From Aquimarina rhabdastrellae (GTDB lineage Bacteria > Bacteroidota > Bacteroidia > Flavobacteriales > Flavobacteriaceae), in NCBI GenBank assembly GCA_947387485.1, contig CANDNT010000007.1, forward strand, positions 124,001 through 188,000: DNA of 64,000 nucleotides, given 5' to 3'. Under the pieces are notes generated by a model. It saw only the letters and a program-made list of their open reading frames with translations, was not told the DNA's origin and did no database searches. The translations under genes were made by a program, and so were the position numbers. Shown piece after piece: positions 54,565-64,000 of the stretch. Each line of letters begins with the position of its first letter. Position 1 is the stretch's first letter.

Positions 54565-57072
54565 TTACTTCTTTTTGGCTGTTACTTTCTTTTTTGTCGC
54601 CCTTTTCTTGGTCGTTGTTTTCTTCTTAGGTGCATTTTTTTCTATTATCCCTTGAACTTCTTCTAGGGTTAACTTTGTTGCATCTACTGTTTTAGGAAGT
54701 TCTATCTTTACTTTTCCTTGTATGATGTTACTTCTTCCCCATCTAGCTTTTTCAACACGTATACCTTCTTCCTCCCAATTATGTATAATCTTGTCAATTT
54801 CTTTTTGTTTTTTCTCTTCTATTAATGTAACGATGTCTTCGTCGGAAAGATTATCGAAATCATACTTTTTATTTACATTAATAAACATATTATTCCATTT
54901 TATATAAGGACCAAATCTTCCTGTACCCTTTTGAACAGGTAAATCCTCATACATATATATAGGAGCATCTGCTTTTTCTTTGGCTATAATCAGCTCTATA
55001 GCACGATCCATTGTTACATTCATCGGATCTTCTCCTTTATCCAAAGAAATAAACTTTTTTCCAAACTTTACATATGGACCAAATCTTCCATTATTAACAA
55101 CAATAGTTTCTTCTTTATATTCGCCTAATTCTTTTGGTAATTGAAATAAATCCATGGCTTCTTCAAACGTAATACTACTTAACGTTTGTCCAGGACCTAA
55201 ACTAGCAAATCTAGGCTTCTCTTCGTCATCTACTGTACCTATTTGAACCATAGGTCCAAATTTTCCTAAACGTACACTTACTACTTTACCTGTTTCTGGA
55301 TCTTCTCCTAATATACGTTCTCCTACTTCTCTTTCTGCATTTTTCTCTACATCCTTTACGACTAGATGAAACTCTTTATAGAAATCTTTCATCATTTCTG
55401 TCCAATCTTCATTTCCTGCTGCAATAGCATCAAAATCTTCTTCTACCTTGGCTGTAAAGTTATAATCTAATATTGAAGCAAAGTGCGCTACCAAAAAATC
55501 GTTAACAACCATCCCTACATCTGTAGGAATAAGTTTCCCTTTATCACTACCAACTTTTTCTGTTAATTTCTTTTCAGAAAAAGCATCTCCTTCTAAGAGC
55601 ATTTGGATATAATTTCTCTCTTCTCCTTCTTTGGCTCCTTTTTCTATATACTTTCTATTCTGAATTGTAGAGATCGTAGGAGCATATGTTGACGGACGCC
55701 CTATACCTAGTTCTTCTAATTTCTTAACCAAAGAAGCTTCACTAAATCTACTTGGCGGTCTAGTAAATCTTTCTGTAGCTGTAATATAATGTTTAAGCAA
55801 TGTTTCTCCTACACGCATTGCAGGAAGGATTCCACTTTGCTCTTCTTCTTCTTCGTCTTTTCCTTCTAAATAAACTTTTAAGAAACCTTCAAACTTTATT
55901 ACCTCTCCGTTTGCAGAGAATTGTTCTTTATGCTTATTGGCGGCTATCTTAACATTTGTACGCTCTAATTGCGCGTCGCTCATTTGTGAAGCAATTGCTC
56001 TTTTCCAGATCAATTCATATAGACGTTGTTGATCATAATCAACATTTACTGTATGTCTAGAAAAATCTGTTGGTCTTATTGCTTCGTGAGCTTCTTGAGC
56101 TCCTTTTGCTTTTCCTTTATATTGTCTAGGTTTACTATATTGTTCTCCATAAGCAGAAACAATTTCGGTTTGAGCTCCCTGTTGTGCTTCATCAGATAGA
56201 TTCACACTATCGGTACGCATATAGGTTATCAATCCAGCTTCATATAAGCGTTGCGCCATAGTCATGGTTTTACTTACCGAAAAATATAATTTTCTAGATG
56301 CTTCCTGTTGTAACGTAGACGTAGTAAATGGTGGAGCCGGAGATTTTTTGGCAGGTTTTGTTGTTAAATCTGCTACTTGAAAATCTGCTCCTATGTTTTG
56401 CTTTAAAAAACTTTCTGCTTCTTCTCTAGTTGCAAAACTCTTAGGTAATTTTGCTTTAAACGACTTCCCATTTTCGTTAGCAAACTCTGCATCTATTCTA
56501 TAAGATGCTTCAGGATTAAAATTGATAATATCTCGTTCGCGCTCTACAATCAATCGTACCGATACAGATTGTACTCTTCCTGCAGATAAACCTCCTTTAA
56601 CCTTTCTCCATAACACAGGAGATAATTCATATCCTACTAATCGGTCTAATACTCTTCTTGCTTGTTGAGCATTAACCAAATTATAATTGATTTGACGTGG
56701 GTTATCTATTGCTTTAAGAATTGCTTTCTTTGTAATCTCATGAAAAACAATTCTTTTTGTTTTATCCTCTTCTAATTTTAACTCTTCGGCTAGATGCCAT
56801 GCAATTGCCTCTCCTTCTCGATCCTCATCACTTGCTAACCAAACCATCTCGGCTTTATTAGAAAGTGTTTTTAGTTTTTTAACTACTTCTTTTTTATCTG
56901 AAGATACTATATATTTAGGTTTAAAATCGCCTTCTACATCTACCCCTAATTCTTTGGCAGGCAAATCTGATATATGCCCAAAACTAGAAGCCACAGTATA
57001 GTCTTTTCCTAGAAACTTTTCTATGGTCTTTGCCTTGGCAGGGGACTCCACAATCACTAAATTCTTAGCCAT
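54565..57072 (-). CDS. topA: DNA topoisomerase I
   Basis: A type IA topoisomerase of about 835 residues. It has a TOPRIM domain at the start (NLVIVESPAKAKTIEKFLG, WLASDEDREGEAIAWHL), SAGRVQSVSVRLIVERE, the active-site Tyr in GLITYMRTDSVNLSD (about residue 300), and RPSTYAPTISTIQ. Two or three C-terminal repeats (VRLGKFGPMVQIG, VNNGRFGPYVKFG, KGTGRFGPYIKW) follow, and a Lys-rich tail. It relaxes negative supercoils. An upstream ATG at 57096 would add eight residues (MCFQKSNI); the ATG at 57072 fits the family start MAKNLVIVESP. Confidence 0.95.
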   Translation of the reverse strand: MAKNLVIVESPAKAKTIEKFLGKDYTVASSFGHISDLPAKELGVDVEGDFKPKYIVSSDKKEVVKKLKTLSNKAEMVWLASDEDREGEAIAWHLAEELKLEEDKTKRIVFHEITKKAILKAIDNPRQINYNLVNAQQARRVLDRLVGYELSPVLWRKVKGGLSAGRVQSVSVRLIVERERDIINFNPEASYRIDAEFANENGKSFKAKLPKSFATREEAESFLKQNIGADFQVADLTTKPAKKSPAPPFTTSTLQQEASRKLYFSVSKTMTMAQRLYEAGLITYMRTDSVNLSDEAQQGAQTEIVSAYGEQYSKPRQYKGKAKGAQEAHEAIRPTDFSRHTVNVDYDQQRLYELIWKRAIASQMSDAQLERTNVKIAANKHKEQFSANGEVIKFEGFLKVYLEGKDEEEEEQSGILPAMRVGETLLKHYITATERFTRPPSRFSEASLVKKLEELGIGRPSTYAPTISTIQNRKYIEKGAKEGEERNYIQMLLEGDAFSEKKLTEKVGSDKGKLIPTDVGMVVNDFLVAHFASILDYNFTAKVEEDFDAIAAGNEDWTEMMKDFYKEFHLVVKDVEKNAEREVGERILGEDPETGKVVSVRLGKFGPMVQIGTVDDEEKPRFASLGPGQTLSSITFEEAMDLFQLPKELGEYKEETIVVNNGRFGPYVKFGKKFISLDKGEDPMNVTMDRAIELIIAKEKADAPIYMYEDLPVQKGTGRFGPYIKWNNMFINVNKKYDFDNLSDEDIVTLIEEKKQKEIDKIIHNWEEEGIRVEKARWGRSNIIQGKVKIELPKTVDATKLTLEEVQGIIEKNAPKKKTTTKKRATKKKVTAKKK

Positions 57073-57212
57073 AATATTGCTTTTTTGAAAGCACAAAAGT
57101 ATATCAATTTTTTTTACTGCTTGTACTTATTCATCAAAACTAATCGTTTTTTCTCCCTAAATAGCTGTATAAAATTAACATATTCTAATGAAAACCTACC
57201 AATTATACACTT

Positions 57213-58103
57213 TTATAGCCCTCTTATATATTTTATACCTATGTATATATGGTGTTTTACACTACGTGCCTCTCTACTGTTCATATTTGCATATATTTCA
57301 AACATATTCTTCTCCCGTCTCCATTGCATTCCTAATTTTCCTATAAACATATGATGTAATGCCCTTTTAACTAATGCTGGTTTATCGTAAATTAAGCTTC
57401 CTTCTAATAAGGTATTATGCGCTATATATCGATATCCTATTCCTAATGTAAAAAGTGTTTCTCGTGCTTTAGTAATTGTTTTACTTCTAATGGATTCAGA
57501 AAAATTAAATGCTCGTTTATTAAGTGTTCCTAAAATCCATTGTTCTCCATAAATATCTTTAGTACCTATAACTGTTGCTGTTTGAGATTGTATTGCAAAT
57601 CTACTTTTGTGAAATAGTTCTTGAGCATATTCTAATCTTATATTACCTAATATTTCAAAAGGTATCTCATAAGCATAACTAGGTATATCTACACTTAAAA
57701 GTTTGTGATACCATTGATGTATATCTTTGGCTAATGATGGATTTCCTGTAACACCTATATCAACTCCTACAGAAAATCGAGAATTGCGTTTTATTTTATC
57801 TAAAGACAAACGGGTATATAACCATCCTGCAAATGGACGATCCAGTTCTTCTTTTTCAAATGAATCCAATTCTTCTGGAGCATAAATCTCATGTCCTAAT
57901 CTCAATCCTAATTTTAATTGCTGTCCTTCTTTCTTCTCTAAGAAGAAAGATTCTGATAGCATTTTTTCATATTCCAGAAAAATACCACTCGTATAATTTC
58001 GATCAGAAAATACTAACAAATCATTTTCTACTGTAAGAGATAATTGTTGCGCATATCCTAAAGTACTTATCCATACCAAGCACCAAATACATAGCTTTCT
58101 CAT
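57213..58103 (-). CDS. LpxR-like outer-membrane lipid A deacylase (DUF2219)
   Basis: A 296-residue protein with signal peptide (about 1-18) and an outer-membrane beta-barrel pattern. LpxR landmarks are LTVENDLLVFSDRNYTSGIFLEYE, DRPFAGWLYTRLSL and GNPSLAKDIHQWYHKLL; the Asn-Asp of the first and the His of the last match the catalytic area of Salmonella LpxR. It would remove the 3'-acyloxyacyl chain of lipid A. It is divergent from miaB. Confidence 0.8.
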   Translation of the reverse strand: MRKLCIWCLVWISTLGYAQQLSLTVENDLLVFSDRNYTSGIFLEYEKMLSESFFLEKKEGQQLKLGLRLGHEIYAPEELDSFEKEELDRPFAGWLYTRLSLDKIKRNSRFSVGVDIGVTGNPSLAKDIHQWYHKLLSVDIPSYAYEIPFEILGNIRLEYAQELFHKSRFAIQSQTATVIGTKDIYGEQWILGTLNKRAFNFSESIRSKTITKARETLFTLGIGYRYIAHNTLLEGSLIYDKPALVKRALHHMFIGKLGMQWRREKNMFEIYANMNSREARSVKHHIYIGIKYIRGL

Positions 58104-58190
58104 CTAGGGGGATTTTCTTGTAAAAATACGTCGCTTCTTCTTCAAAAAAATAACAAAAACCTTTTTTCTTTATAAAATAACCTCTGTCAT

Positions 58191-58222
58191 TTTGACATAT
58201 ATTCTTTTTACACCTATCTTTG
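58191..58222 (+). promoter_or_regulatory. Bacteroidota-type promoter of miaB
   Basis: TTTG at 58191-58194 (within TTTGACA) and TATCTTTG at 58215-58222 fit the -33 TTTG and -7 TANNTTTG elements of the primary sigma factor of Bacteroidota, with about 20 bp between them. They lie 39 bp before the miaB start codon. Confidence 0.7.
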
Positions 58223-58260
58223 CATACTATTTGAGTTAAGCGTTTAAGCTAAATATAATT

Positions 58261-59706
58261 ATGGAGAAGACTATAGACGAAAGCAAACAAGGACAAGCGC
58301 TTCAGCTTGAGCAAAAACAAGGTAATACCCGTAAACTTTTTATCGAAAGTTATGGGTGTCAAATGAATTTTAGCGATAGCGAAATTGTTGCTTCCATCTT
58401 AACCAAAGAAGGTTTTAATACGACTCAAAACCTAGAAGATGCTGATTTGGTTTTGGTTAATACTTGTTCAATTAGAGAAAAAGCTGAGCAAACAGTTCGT
58501 AAACGCCTTGAAAAATATAATGCCGTAAAAAAGATTAATCCAGGAATGAAAGTAGGAGTTCTTGGTTGTATGGCAGAACGTTTAAAGAGTAAATTCTTAG
58601 AAGAAGAAAAAATTGTAGATCTAGTTGTAGGACCAGATGCTTATAAAGATCTACCTAACCTTATAGAAGAAGTTGACGCTGGTAGAAATGCTGTAAATGT
58701 AATTCTATCTAAAGAAGAAACTTATGGAGATATTTCTCCTGTACGTTTACAAAGCAATGGTGTTTCTGCCTTTGTATCTATTACCAGAGGATGTGATAAC
58801 ATGTGTACATTTTGTGTTGTTCCTTTTACTCGTGGTAGAGAACGTAGTCGTGATCCTCAAAGTATTTTAGAAGAAATCGACGATCTAGTAGCTAAAAACT
58901 TTAAAGAAGTTACTTTACTAGGTCAAAATGTGGATAGTTACCTATGGTACGGCGGTGGTCTGAAAAAAGATTTTGAAAAAGCTAGCGATTTCCAAAAAGC
59001 AACTGCTACTAATTTTGCTAAGCTTCTGGATATGGTGGCAGAAAAGTACCCTAAACTACGTCTTCGTTTTACAACATCTAATCCTCAAGATATGACAATG
59101 GATGTTATCGAGACTATGGCTAAGCACGATAATATCTGTAAGTATATTCACTTACCTATTCAAAGTGGTAGTGATCGTATACTAAAAGAGATGAATAGAT
59201 TACATACTCGTCAAGAATATTTTGAATTAATCGATAACATTAAGCGTTTGATTCCTGATTGTGCTATATCTCAAGATATTATCACTGGTTTCCCTACAGA
59301 AACCGAAGAAGATCATCAAGATACACTTTCTCTAATGAAATATGTAAAATATGATTATGGATTTATGTTTGCTTATTCTGAGAGACCAGGAACTCTTGCC
59401 GCTAGAAAAATGGAAGATGATGTTCCTCAAGATGTAAAGAAAAGAAGATTAGCCGAAATTATTGAATTGCAACGTAACCATAGTGAACATAGACATCAAG
59501 CTTTTGTAGGACAAACTATAGAGGTTTTAATCGAAAAAGAGTCTAAAAAATCTGATGCACACTGGAGTGGTCGTACAACTCAAAATACTGTTGCTGTTTT
59601 TCCTAAAGAAAATTATAAGATTGGAGATTTTGTAATGGTACGTATCGATGAGTGTACTAGTGCTACGCTTATAGGTGAGCCTATCGCATATTCTAAAAAC
59701 AATTAA
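58261..59706 (+). CDS. miaB: MiaB, tRNA methylthiotransferase
   Basis: A 481-residue radical-SAM enzyme that adds methylthio to i6A37 of tRNAs. The N-terminal domain binds one iron-sulphur cluster through Cys of [24 protein letters not shown] and [10 protein letters not shown]. The SAM domain has the CxxxCxxC motif in [22 protein letters not shown] (about residue 178), and a C-terminal TRAM domain ([17 protein letters not shown]...GDFVMVRI) binds tRNA. It starts a rightward run that includes the sigma-54 activator and lptE. Confidence 0.95.
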   Translation: MEKTIDESKQGQALQLEQKQGNTRKLFIESYGCQMNFSDSEIVASILTKEGFNTTQNLEDADLVLVNTCSIREKAEQTVRKRLEKYNAVKKINPGMKVGVLGCMAERLKSKFLEEEKIVDLVVGPDAYKDLPNLIEEVDAGRNAVNVILSKEETYGDISPVRLQSNGVSAFVSITRGCDNMCTFCVVPFTRGRERSRDPQSILEEIDDLVAKNFKEVTLLGQNVDSYLWYGGGLKKDFEKASDFQKATATNFAKLLDMVAEKYPKLRLRFTTSNPQDMTMDVIETMAKHDNICKYIHLPIQSGSDRILKEMNRLHTRQEYFELIDNIKRLIPDCAISQDIITGFPTETEEDHQDTLSLMKYVKYDYGFMFAYSERPGTLAARKMEDDVPQDVKKRRLAEIIELQRNHSEHRHQAFVGQTIEVLIEKESKKSDAHWSGRTTQNTVAVFPKENYKIGDFVMVRIDECTSATLIGEPIAYSKNN

Positions 59707-59778
59707 TAGTTATCATCTTTTTATCAATCAAGAATCAATGCTTCTTATAAAGCATATTATTTATAAATGAATTAATAT

Positions 59779-61047
59779 ATGGAATCAGTTCAAGCCACAA
59801 AACAACGTTTCGGTATTATAGGAAATGACCCAAAGCTTAATCGAGGAATCGAAAAAGCCATTCAAGTTGCTCCTACCGATATTTCTGTATTAGTTACAGG
59901 AGAAAGTGGTGTGGGTAAAGAAAGTATTCCTAAAATCATACACTCATTATCTCATAGAAAACACGGTAAATACATAGCTGTAAACTGTGGAGCAATACCC
60001 GAAGGAACTATTGACAGTGAGCTTTTTGGACATGAAAAAGGTGCCTTTACTGGTGCTACTCAAACGCGTAGCGGTTATTTTGAAGTTGCAGATGGCGGTA
60101 CTATTTTTCTAGATGAAGTAGGTGAACTTCCATTAACAACACAAGTTCGTTTATTGCGTGTATTAGAAAATGGTGAATTTATCAAAGTTGGTTCTTCAAA
60201 GGTTCAAAAAACCAATGTTCGTATCGTAGCTGCTACCAATGTGAACATGTTTGAAGCTATCAAAAAAGAAAAATTTAGAGAGGATTTATATTACCGTCTA
60301 AGTACTATTGAAATTCTTTTACCTCCATTAAGAGAGCGTAAAGGCGATATTCATTTACTGTTTAGGAAATTTGCTTCAGACTTTGCTCTTAAATACAAAA
60401 TGCCAACTATTCGCCTTAGTGATGAAGCTGTACTACTATTAGAAAAATATCATTGGAGCGGAAATATTAGACAATTACGCAATATTGCAGAGCAAGTTTC
60501 TGTTTTAGAACAAAACAGATTGATTTCGCCACAAGTATTACAAGGTTATCTTCCTAATATAGGTTCTAATCTTCCTGCTGTGGTTTCTTCTAATAAAAGT
60601 GATAGTGATTTTAGTAATGAGCGCGAAATCTTATATAAGGTTTTGTTTGATATGAAGAGTGATCTCAATGATCTTAAAAAGCTTACCATGGAATTGATGC
60701 AAAGCGGAAATTCTCAACAAGTTCAAAAAGATAATGAGAGTTTGATACAGAAGATATACGGAGATCCTGTAGAAGTTGATAAGGTGACTTATGAAGAACC
60801 TGTAAACCACACTCCAGAAATTTTACAAATTCCTTCTTCTCAAGAATATACTATAAAGAAAGAAGACGACAAATATCACTTTGCAGAAGAGATTCAAGAA
60901 GAAGAAACACTTTCTTTACAGGATAAAGAACTGGAATTAATCAAAAAGTCACTTGAACGCCATAAAGGTAAACGCAAAGCTGCTGCCGAAGAATTAGGAA
61001 TTAGTGAACGTACGCTATACAGAAAAATAAAACAGTATAATTTATAA
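59779..61047 (+). CDS. Sigma-54-type activator without receiver domain
   Basis: A 422-residue enhancer-binding protein. The AAA+ domain begins almost at the N terminus: Walker [12 protein letters not shown] near residue 37, the sigma-54 loop [23 protein letters not shown], Walker [14 protein letters not shown], and the arginine-finger region [10 protein letters not shown] linker of about 130 residues follows, then a Fis-type HTH ([27 protein letters not shown]). There is no receiver, GAF or PAS domain, so activity must be controlled otherwise. It is 72 bp after miaB and 16 bp before lptE. Confidence 0.9.
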   Translation: MESVQATKQRFGIIGNDPKLNRGIEKAIQVAPTDISVLVTGESGVGKESIPKIIHSLSHRKHGKYIAVNCGAIPEGTIDSELFGHEKGAFTGATQTRSGYFEVADGGTIFLDEVGELPLTTQVRLLRVLENGEFIKVGSSKVQKTNVRIVAATNVNMFEAIKKEKFREDLYYRLSTIEILLPPLRERKGDIHLLFRKFASDFALKYKMPTIRLSDEAVLLLEKYHWSGNIRQLRNIAEQVSVLEQNRLISPQVLQGYLPNIGSNLPAVVSSNKSDSDFSNEREILYKVLFDMKSDLNDLKKLTMELMQSGNSQQVQKDNESLIQKIYGDPVEVDKVTYEEPVNHTPEILQIPSSQEYTIKKEDDKYHFAEEIQEEETLSLQDKELELIKKSLERHKGKRKAAAEELGISERTLYRKIKQYNL

Positions 61048-61063
61048 AACCTGAAAACACCGA

Positions 61064-61573
61064 ATGAAAAAAATCCTATATATCACTCTTGTTTTAATCA
61101 CTAGCATTCTACTACAAGGATGTGGAGCTTATTCTTTTACAGGAACTAATTTTAATCCTGCTATAGAGACTTTTCAGGTAAACAACTTTCAAAACCAAGC
61201 AGCTATTGTAGAACCTGGTATTGATCGTACTTTTACTAATGATTTGCAAGATTTGATCCAAAATCAAACAAATCTTAGCCTTGTAACTTCTGGAGGTCAT
61301 TTAATTTATGAAGGAGAGATTGTACAATATTATATTTCTCCTAATACTGCTACCTCTAGTAATACGGCTGCTCAAAACCGTCTAACTGTTGCTGTTAATG
61401 TTCGTTTTTATGATACTTTAGATAGTAATAATGATTTTGAGCAACGCTTCTCTTTCTTTTATGATTATCCTGCAAACTCACAGCTTGTAGGTGCTTTAAG
61501 GGATGAAGCTTTGGAGGTGATTTATGAGCGTTTAACACAAGATATTTTTAATGCTTCTTTAGCAAAATGGTAA
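61064..61573 (+). CDS. lptE: LptE, LPS-assembly lipoprotein
   Basis: A 169-residue lipoprotein (lipobox SILLQGCGAYSFTG, Cys near 20) with the LptE fold: NFNPAIETFQVNNFQNQAAIVEPGIDRTFTNDLQDLIQNQTNLSLV, a strand-rich middle and a final helix DEALEVIYERLTQDIFNASLAKW. It plugs the LptD barrel that delivers lipopolysaccharide to the outer leaflet. The assignment rests on the typical LptE start and the order seen here, after the sigma-54 gene and before the TPR protein and secG. Confidence 0.85.
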   Translation: MKKILYITLVLITSILLQGCGAYSFTGTNFNPAIETFQVNNFQNQAAIVEPGIDRTFTNDLQDLIQNQTNLSLVTSGGHLIYEGEIVQYYISPNTATSSNTAAQNRLTVAVNVRFYDTLDSNNDFEQRFSFFYDYPANSQLVGALRDEALEVIYERLTQDIFNASLAKW

Positions 61574-61586
61574 TACTTTTTATGTT

Positions 61587-62801
61587 TTGAATATAAACGA
61601 TCTTACATATATATTACAAAACCCTACTTTGGTCAAGAAGGAACACGCAGATGGACTAGAACAGCTTATCCGTGAGTTTCCTTATTTCCAACCCTCAAGA
61701 GCATTATTACTTAAGCATTATAAAGATCAAGAAAGTTTTAAATACAATCTAGCATTAAAAACTACTGCTGCTTATACTACAGACCGTAGTATTTTATTTG
61801 ATTTTATCACTTCGCTTTCTGCTACTCCTGTTACCATAGAAAATACTTCAAAAAAGGACAATCTCCCGAGCATGCCTTTTGATGAAGCTATCAAAATGAA
61901 AATGGAAGAAGCTGAATCTGTTTTGAGCCCTTCTCTATTCTATGTAAAAGAAGAAGAAATCACAGAAAAGCCTATTGAAGAAACTCCTCAAGAAAAATTA
62001 TCTTCTCAAGATGCTATTCTTTCTGTAAATACGACACCTAATTCTGAAGAAACAGCTATAGAAAAAACTAGCTCAGAAGAAGATAGTCTTACTACAACTA
62101 CAGCTATTGATACTTCAATAATTGACAAAGGTTCTTCTACTACAGTTGATTCATCAGAATTAAAAGAAGAGAATACTATTGCAGAAGAAAAAAGTGTAAA
62201 ACCTACAACAACTTTTAAGCATAGTACGATACATGATGTTTTAGCAGATAAAGAAAAAGAAGTTAAACGTCTTGAAGAAAAATTAGAGATTCATAAGCCT
62301 CTTTCTTTTAATAAAAGTGAGGTACATTCTTTTAAGGAATGGTTACGTCTTACGACTTTAAAACCTATTGAAAGAGAAGATGAGGAAATCAATACTGTAA
62401 CAACAGTTTCTAAAGTTGATGAACCTACTGTTCAAAATACGACTTCGACTCCTGAAGCTTCAACAGAAGAGGTTTCTGAAACAAAACCTACTAAAGAGAT
62501 TTCAGATAAAAACACAACTGAAAAGAAGAGTAAGTTTGATATCATCGATCAATTTATAGCATCAAACCCTAAAATTCCACCAGTAGCAAAACGTAGTGGA
62601 CCCACAAAAAATCTAGCGAGTGAGCATATCATTCCTACTGATAGTTTGATGACAGAGACATTGGCAAAGGTTTACCTTGCTCAAAACAATTATAAGAAGG
62701 CAATTCAGGCCTATAAAATATTAATTTTGAAAAATCCCGAAAAAAGTGGTTTCTTTGCAGACCAGATTCGGGCAATCAATAAATTACAAGAAAATAAATA
62801 A
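61587..62801 (+). CDS. Low-complexity protein with C-terminal TPR-like end
   Basis: A 404-residue soluble protein. The N-terminal part (INDLTYILQNPTLVKKEHADGLEQLIREFPYFQPSRALLLKHYKD) is helical and conserved-looking. The middle (about 130-330) is a Thr/Ser/Glu-rich, probably unstructured stretch. The C-terminal 60 residues (DSLMTETLAKVYLAQNNYKKAIQAYKILILKNPEKSGFFADQI) form at least one TPR repeat. The start is a TTG at 61587; the nearby ATG at 61582 is out of frame. It lies 13 bp after lptE and 8 bp before secG, so it is probably part of the same operon. Function unknown. Confidence 0.75.
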   Translation: MNINDLTYILQNPTLVKKEHADGLEQLIREFPYFQPSRALLLKHYKDQESFKYNLALKTTAAYTTDRSILFDFITSLSATPVTIENTSKKDNLPSMPFDEAIKMKMEEAESVLSPSLFYVKEEEITEKPIEETPQEKLSSQDAILSVNTTPNSEETAIEKTSSEEDSLTTTTAIDTSIIDKGSSTTVDSSELKEENTIAEEKSVKPTTTFKHSTIHDVLADKEKEVKRLEEKLEIHKPLSFNKSEVHSFKEWLRLTTLKPIEREDEEINTVTTVSKVDEPTVQNTTSTPEASTEEVSETKPTKEISDKNTTEKKSKFDIIDQFIASNPKIPPVAKRSGPTKNLASEHIIPTDSLMTETLAKVYLAQNNYKKAIQAYKILILKNPEKSGFFADQIRAINKLQENK

Positions 62802-62809
62802 CAATATAT

Positions 62810-63136
62810 ATGAGTACTTTTTCGATATTTTTAGCATTAATCGTTTTTGTAGCATTCTTGCTAGTAGTAGTGATTATGGTTCAAAACCCTAAAGGAGGAG
62901 GATTATCGTCTTCTTTCGGTGGTGGCGGTGGATCGCAACTAGGTGGGGTTCAAAAAACGACAGACTTTTTAGATAAAAGTACTTGGGCTTTGGCTACCAT
63001 TTTATTAGTATTAATCTTATTATCTAATGTTACTATCATTGGTAGTGGTGGTGCTCAAGAATCTAAAGCTTATGATGAGAATGCTCCTGTAGAAGTACCT
63101 GTTACTCCAGCAGCACAAGAAGACACTACTAAGTAG
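62810..63136 (+). CDS. secG: SecG, preprotein translocase subunit
   Basis: A 108-residue membrane protein with two membrane helices (about 3-22 and 57-77), the loop VMVQNPKGGGLSSSFGGGGGSQLGGVQKTTDFLDKSTWALA, and an acidic C-terminal tail. It supports SecYE in moving exported proteins, including the T9SS cargo, across the inner membrane. It ends with a strong terminator at 63161-63194. Confidence 0.93.
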   Translation: MSTFSIFLALIVFVAFLLVVVIMVQNPKGGGLSSSFGGGGGSQLGGVQKTTDFLDKSTWALATILLVLILLSNVTIIGSGGAQESKAYDENAPVEVPVTPAAQEDTTK

Positions 63137-63160
63137 TGATACTTTTTCTCTAGAAAATAT

Positions 63161-63194
63161 AAATGCCGACTTGTCAGATAGTCGGCATTTTTTA
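63161..63194 (+). terminator. Terminator after secG
   Basis: AAATGCCGAC (63161-63170) pairs perfectly with GTCGGCATTT (63181-63190), followed by further T. It separates the lptE-secG run from groES. Confidence 0.9.
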
Positions 63195-63286
63195 TTTCAA
63201 TTTGTCAGTATCTTCGTGATGGCATAATTTCTGAATAACAAGACACAGAACATTTAAATAAATTAAACAACATAAAATTAATAATA

Positions 63287-63562
63287 ATGGGAGTTAGTAT
63301 TAAACCTCTTTCAGATCGCGTTTTAATAGAGCCAGTTGCTGCAGAAACTAAAACTGCTTCTGGTATATATATTCCTGAAACTGCAAAAGAAAAGCCTCAA
63401 AAAGGTAAAGTAGTTGCAGTAGGTAACGGTAAAAAAGATCATGAAATGACTGTTAAAGTTGGTGACACTGTACTTTACGGAAAATATAGCGGAACTGAAC
63501 TTAAATTAGACGGTACTGATTATTTAATGATGCGCGAAGATGACATCTTAGCAATCATCTAA
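63287..63562 (+). CDS. groES: GroES co-chaperonin
   Basis: A 91-residue protein with the GroES beta-barrel: [43 protein letters not shown] (mobile loop at about 17-34) and [36 protein letters not shown]. It caps the GroEL ring. Its own 150-bp upstream region, past the secG terminator, should contain the heat-shock-responsive promoter; no CIRCE element is visible. Confidence 0.96.
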   Translation: MGVSIKPLSDRVLIEPVAAETKTASGIYIPETAKEKPQKGKVVAVGNGKKDHEMTVKVGDTVLYGKYSGTELKLDGTDYLMMREDDILAII

Positions 63563-63627
63563 TATTACTTCCGAGATTTTTTTCGGAGTTCAAAATTTTA
63601 ATCCAGAAATTAAATTCTAAACTCAAA

Positions 63628-64000
<373 letters not shown>

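Overview
The window looks like the chromosome of a marine-type flavobacterium (Bacteroidota, family Flavobacteriaceae; an Aquimarina-like genus is a guess). The signs are low GC, a complete gldK-gldL-gldM-gldN gliding/type IX secretion (T9SS) block, proteins ending in T9SS type A sorting tails, and a TTTG/TANNTTTG promoter in front of miaB. Genes are mostly on the minus strand up to about 58 kb, then on the plus strand.

Layout. (1) 1-9.9 kb: small accessory genes: secreted SnoaL-like and S41 protease proteins, an amidohydrolase lipoprotein, an AraC/GyrI regulator, an Ada alkylation-response gene abutting a PEP-mutase family gene, a DUF1203 gene, a second HTH/MGMT alkyl-repair gene broken by one in-frame TGA, a VOC lipoprotein and a GNAT acetyltransferase. 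(2) 9.9-17 kb: an array of integron-type gene cassettes without an integrase in view. Three compact attC-like sites (12301-12370, 13370-13429, 14157-14225) share an AACGTT core, and each cassette's two ends are complementary as the integron model requires. The cassettes carry a Septu-like defence operon (Xre regulator, PtuA-like ATPase, PtuB-like HNH nuclease), a possible SUKH-fold protein, a small ABC transporter and an orphan protein. An IS1182-family element has inserted into the last attC. (3) 17-22 kb: serine hydrolase, PhzF-like protein, arsenite methyltransferase with a Crp/Fnr regulator, and a transposase remnant.

(4) 22.2-38.9 kb: a putative 16.7-kb island bounded by a 42-nt 3' fragment of tRNA-Met on the left and the intact tRNA-Met on the right, with matching short repeats about 100 bp inside each end and no integrase. 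It holds a 3032-residue LamG/T9SS surface protein with two small secreted partners, three Crp-like regulators and a second T9SS protein with DGxxW repeats. (5) 38.9-48.7 kb: two CAT-anticodon tRNAs, a TolC/RND/adaptor efflux operon, an ABC-F ATPase, a DUF983 protein and an FAD oxidoreductase.

(6) 48.7-57.1 kb: gldKLMN, an arginase-fold protein that has lost metal ligands, and topA. GldL and GldM form the proton-driven motor of T9SS, and GldK and GldN belong to its periplasmic/outer-membrane ring, so this block should export the sorting-tail proteins of the island. (7) 57.2-64 kb: an LpxR-like outer-membrane lipid A deacylase, then on the plus strand miaB, a sigma-54-type activator, lptE, a TPR protein, secG, groES and the start of groEL.

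All functions come from reading motifs by eye; no database search was possible.
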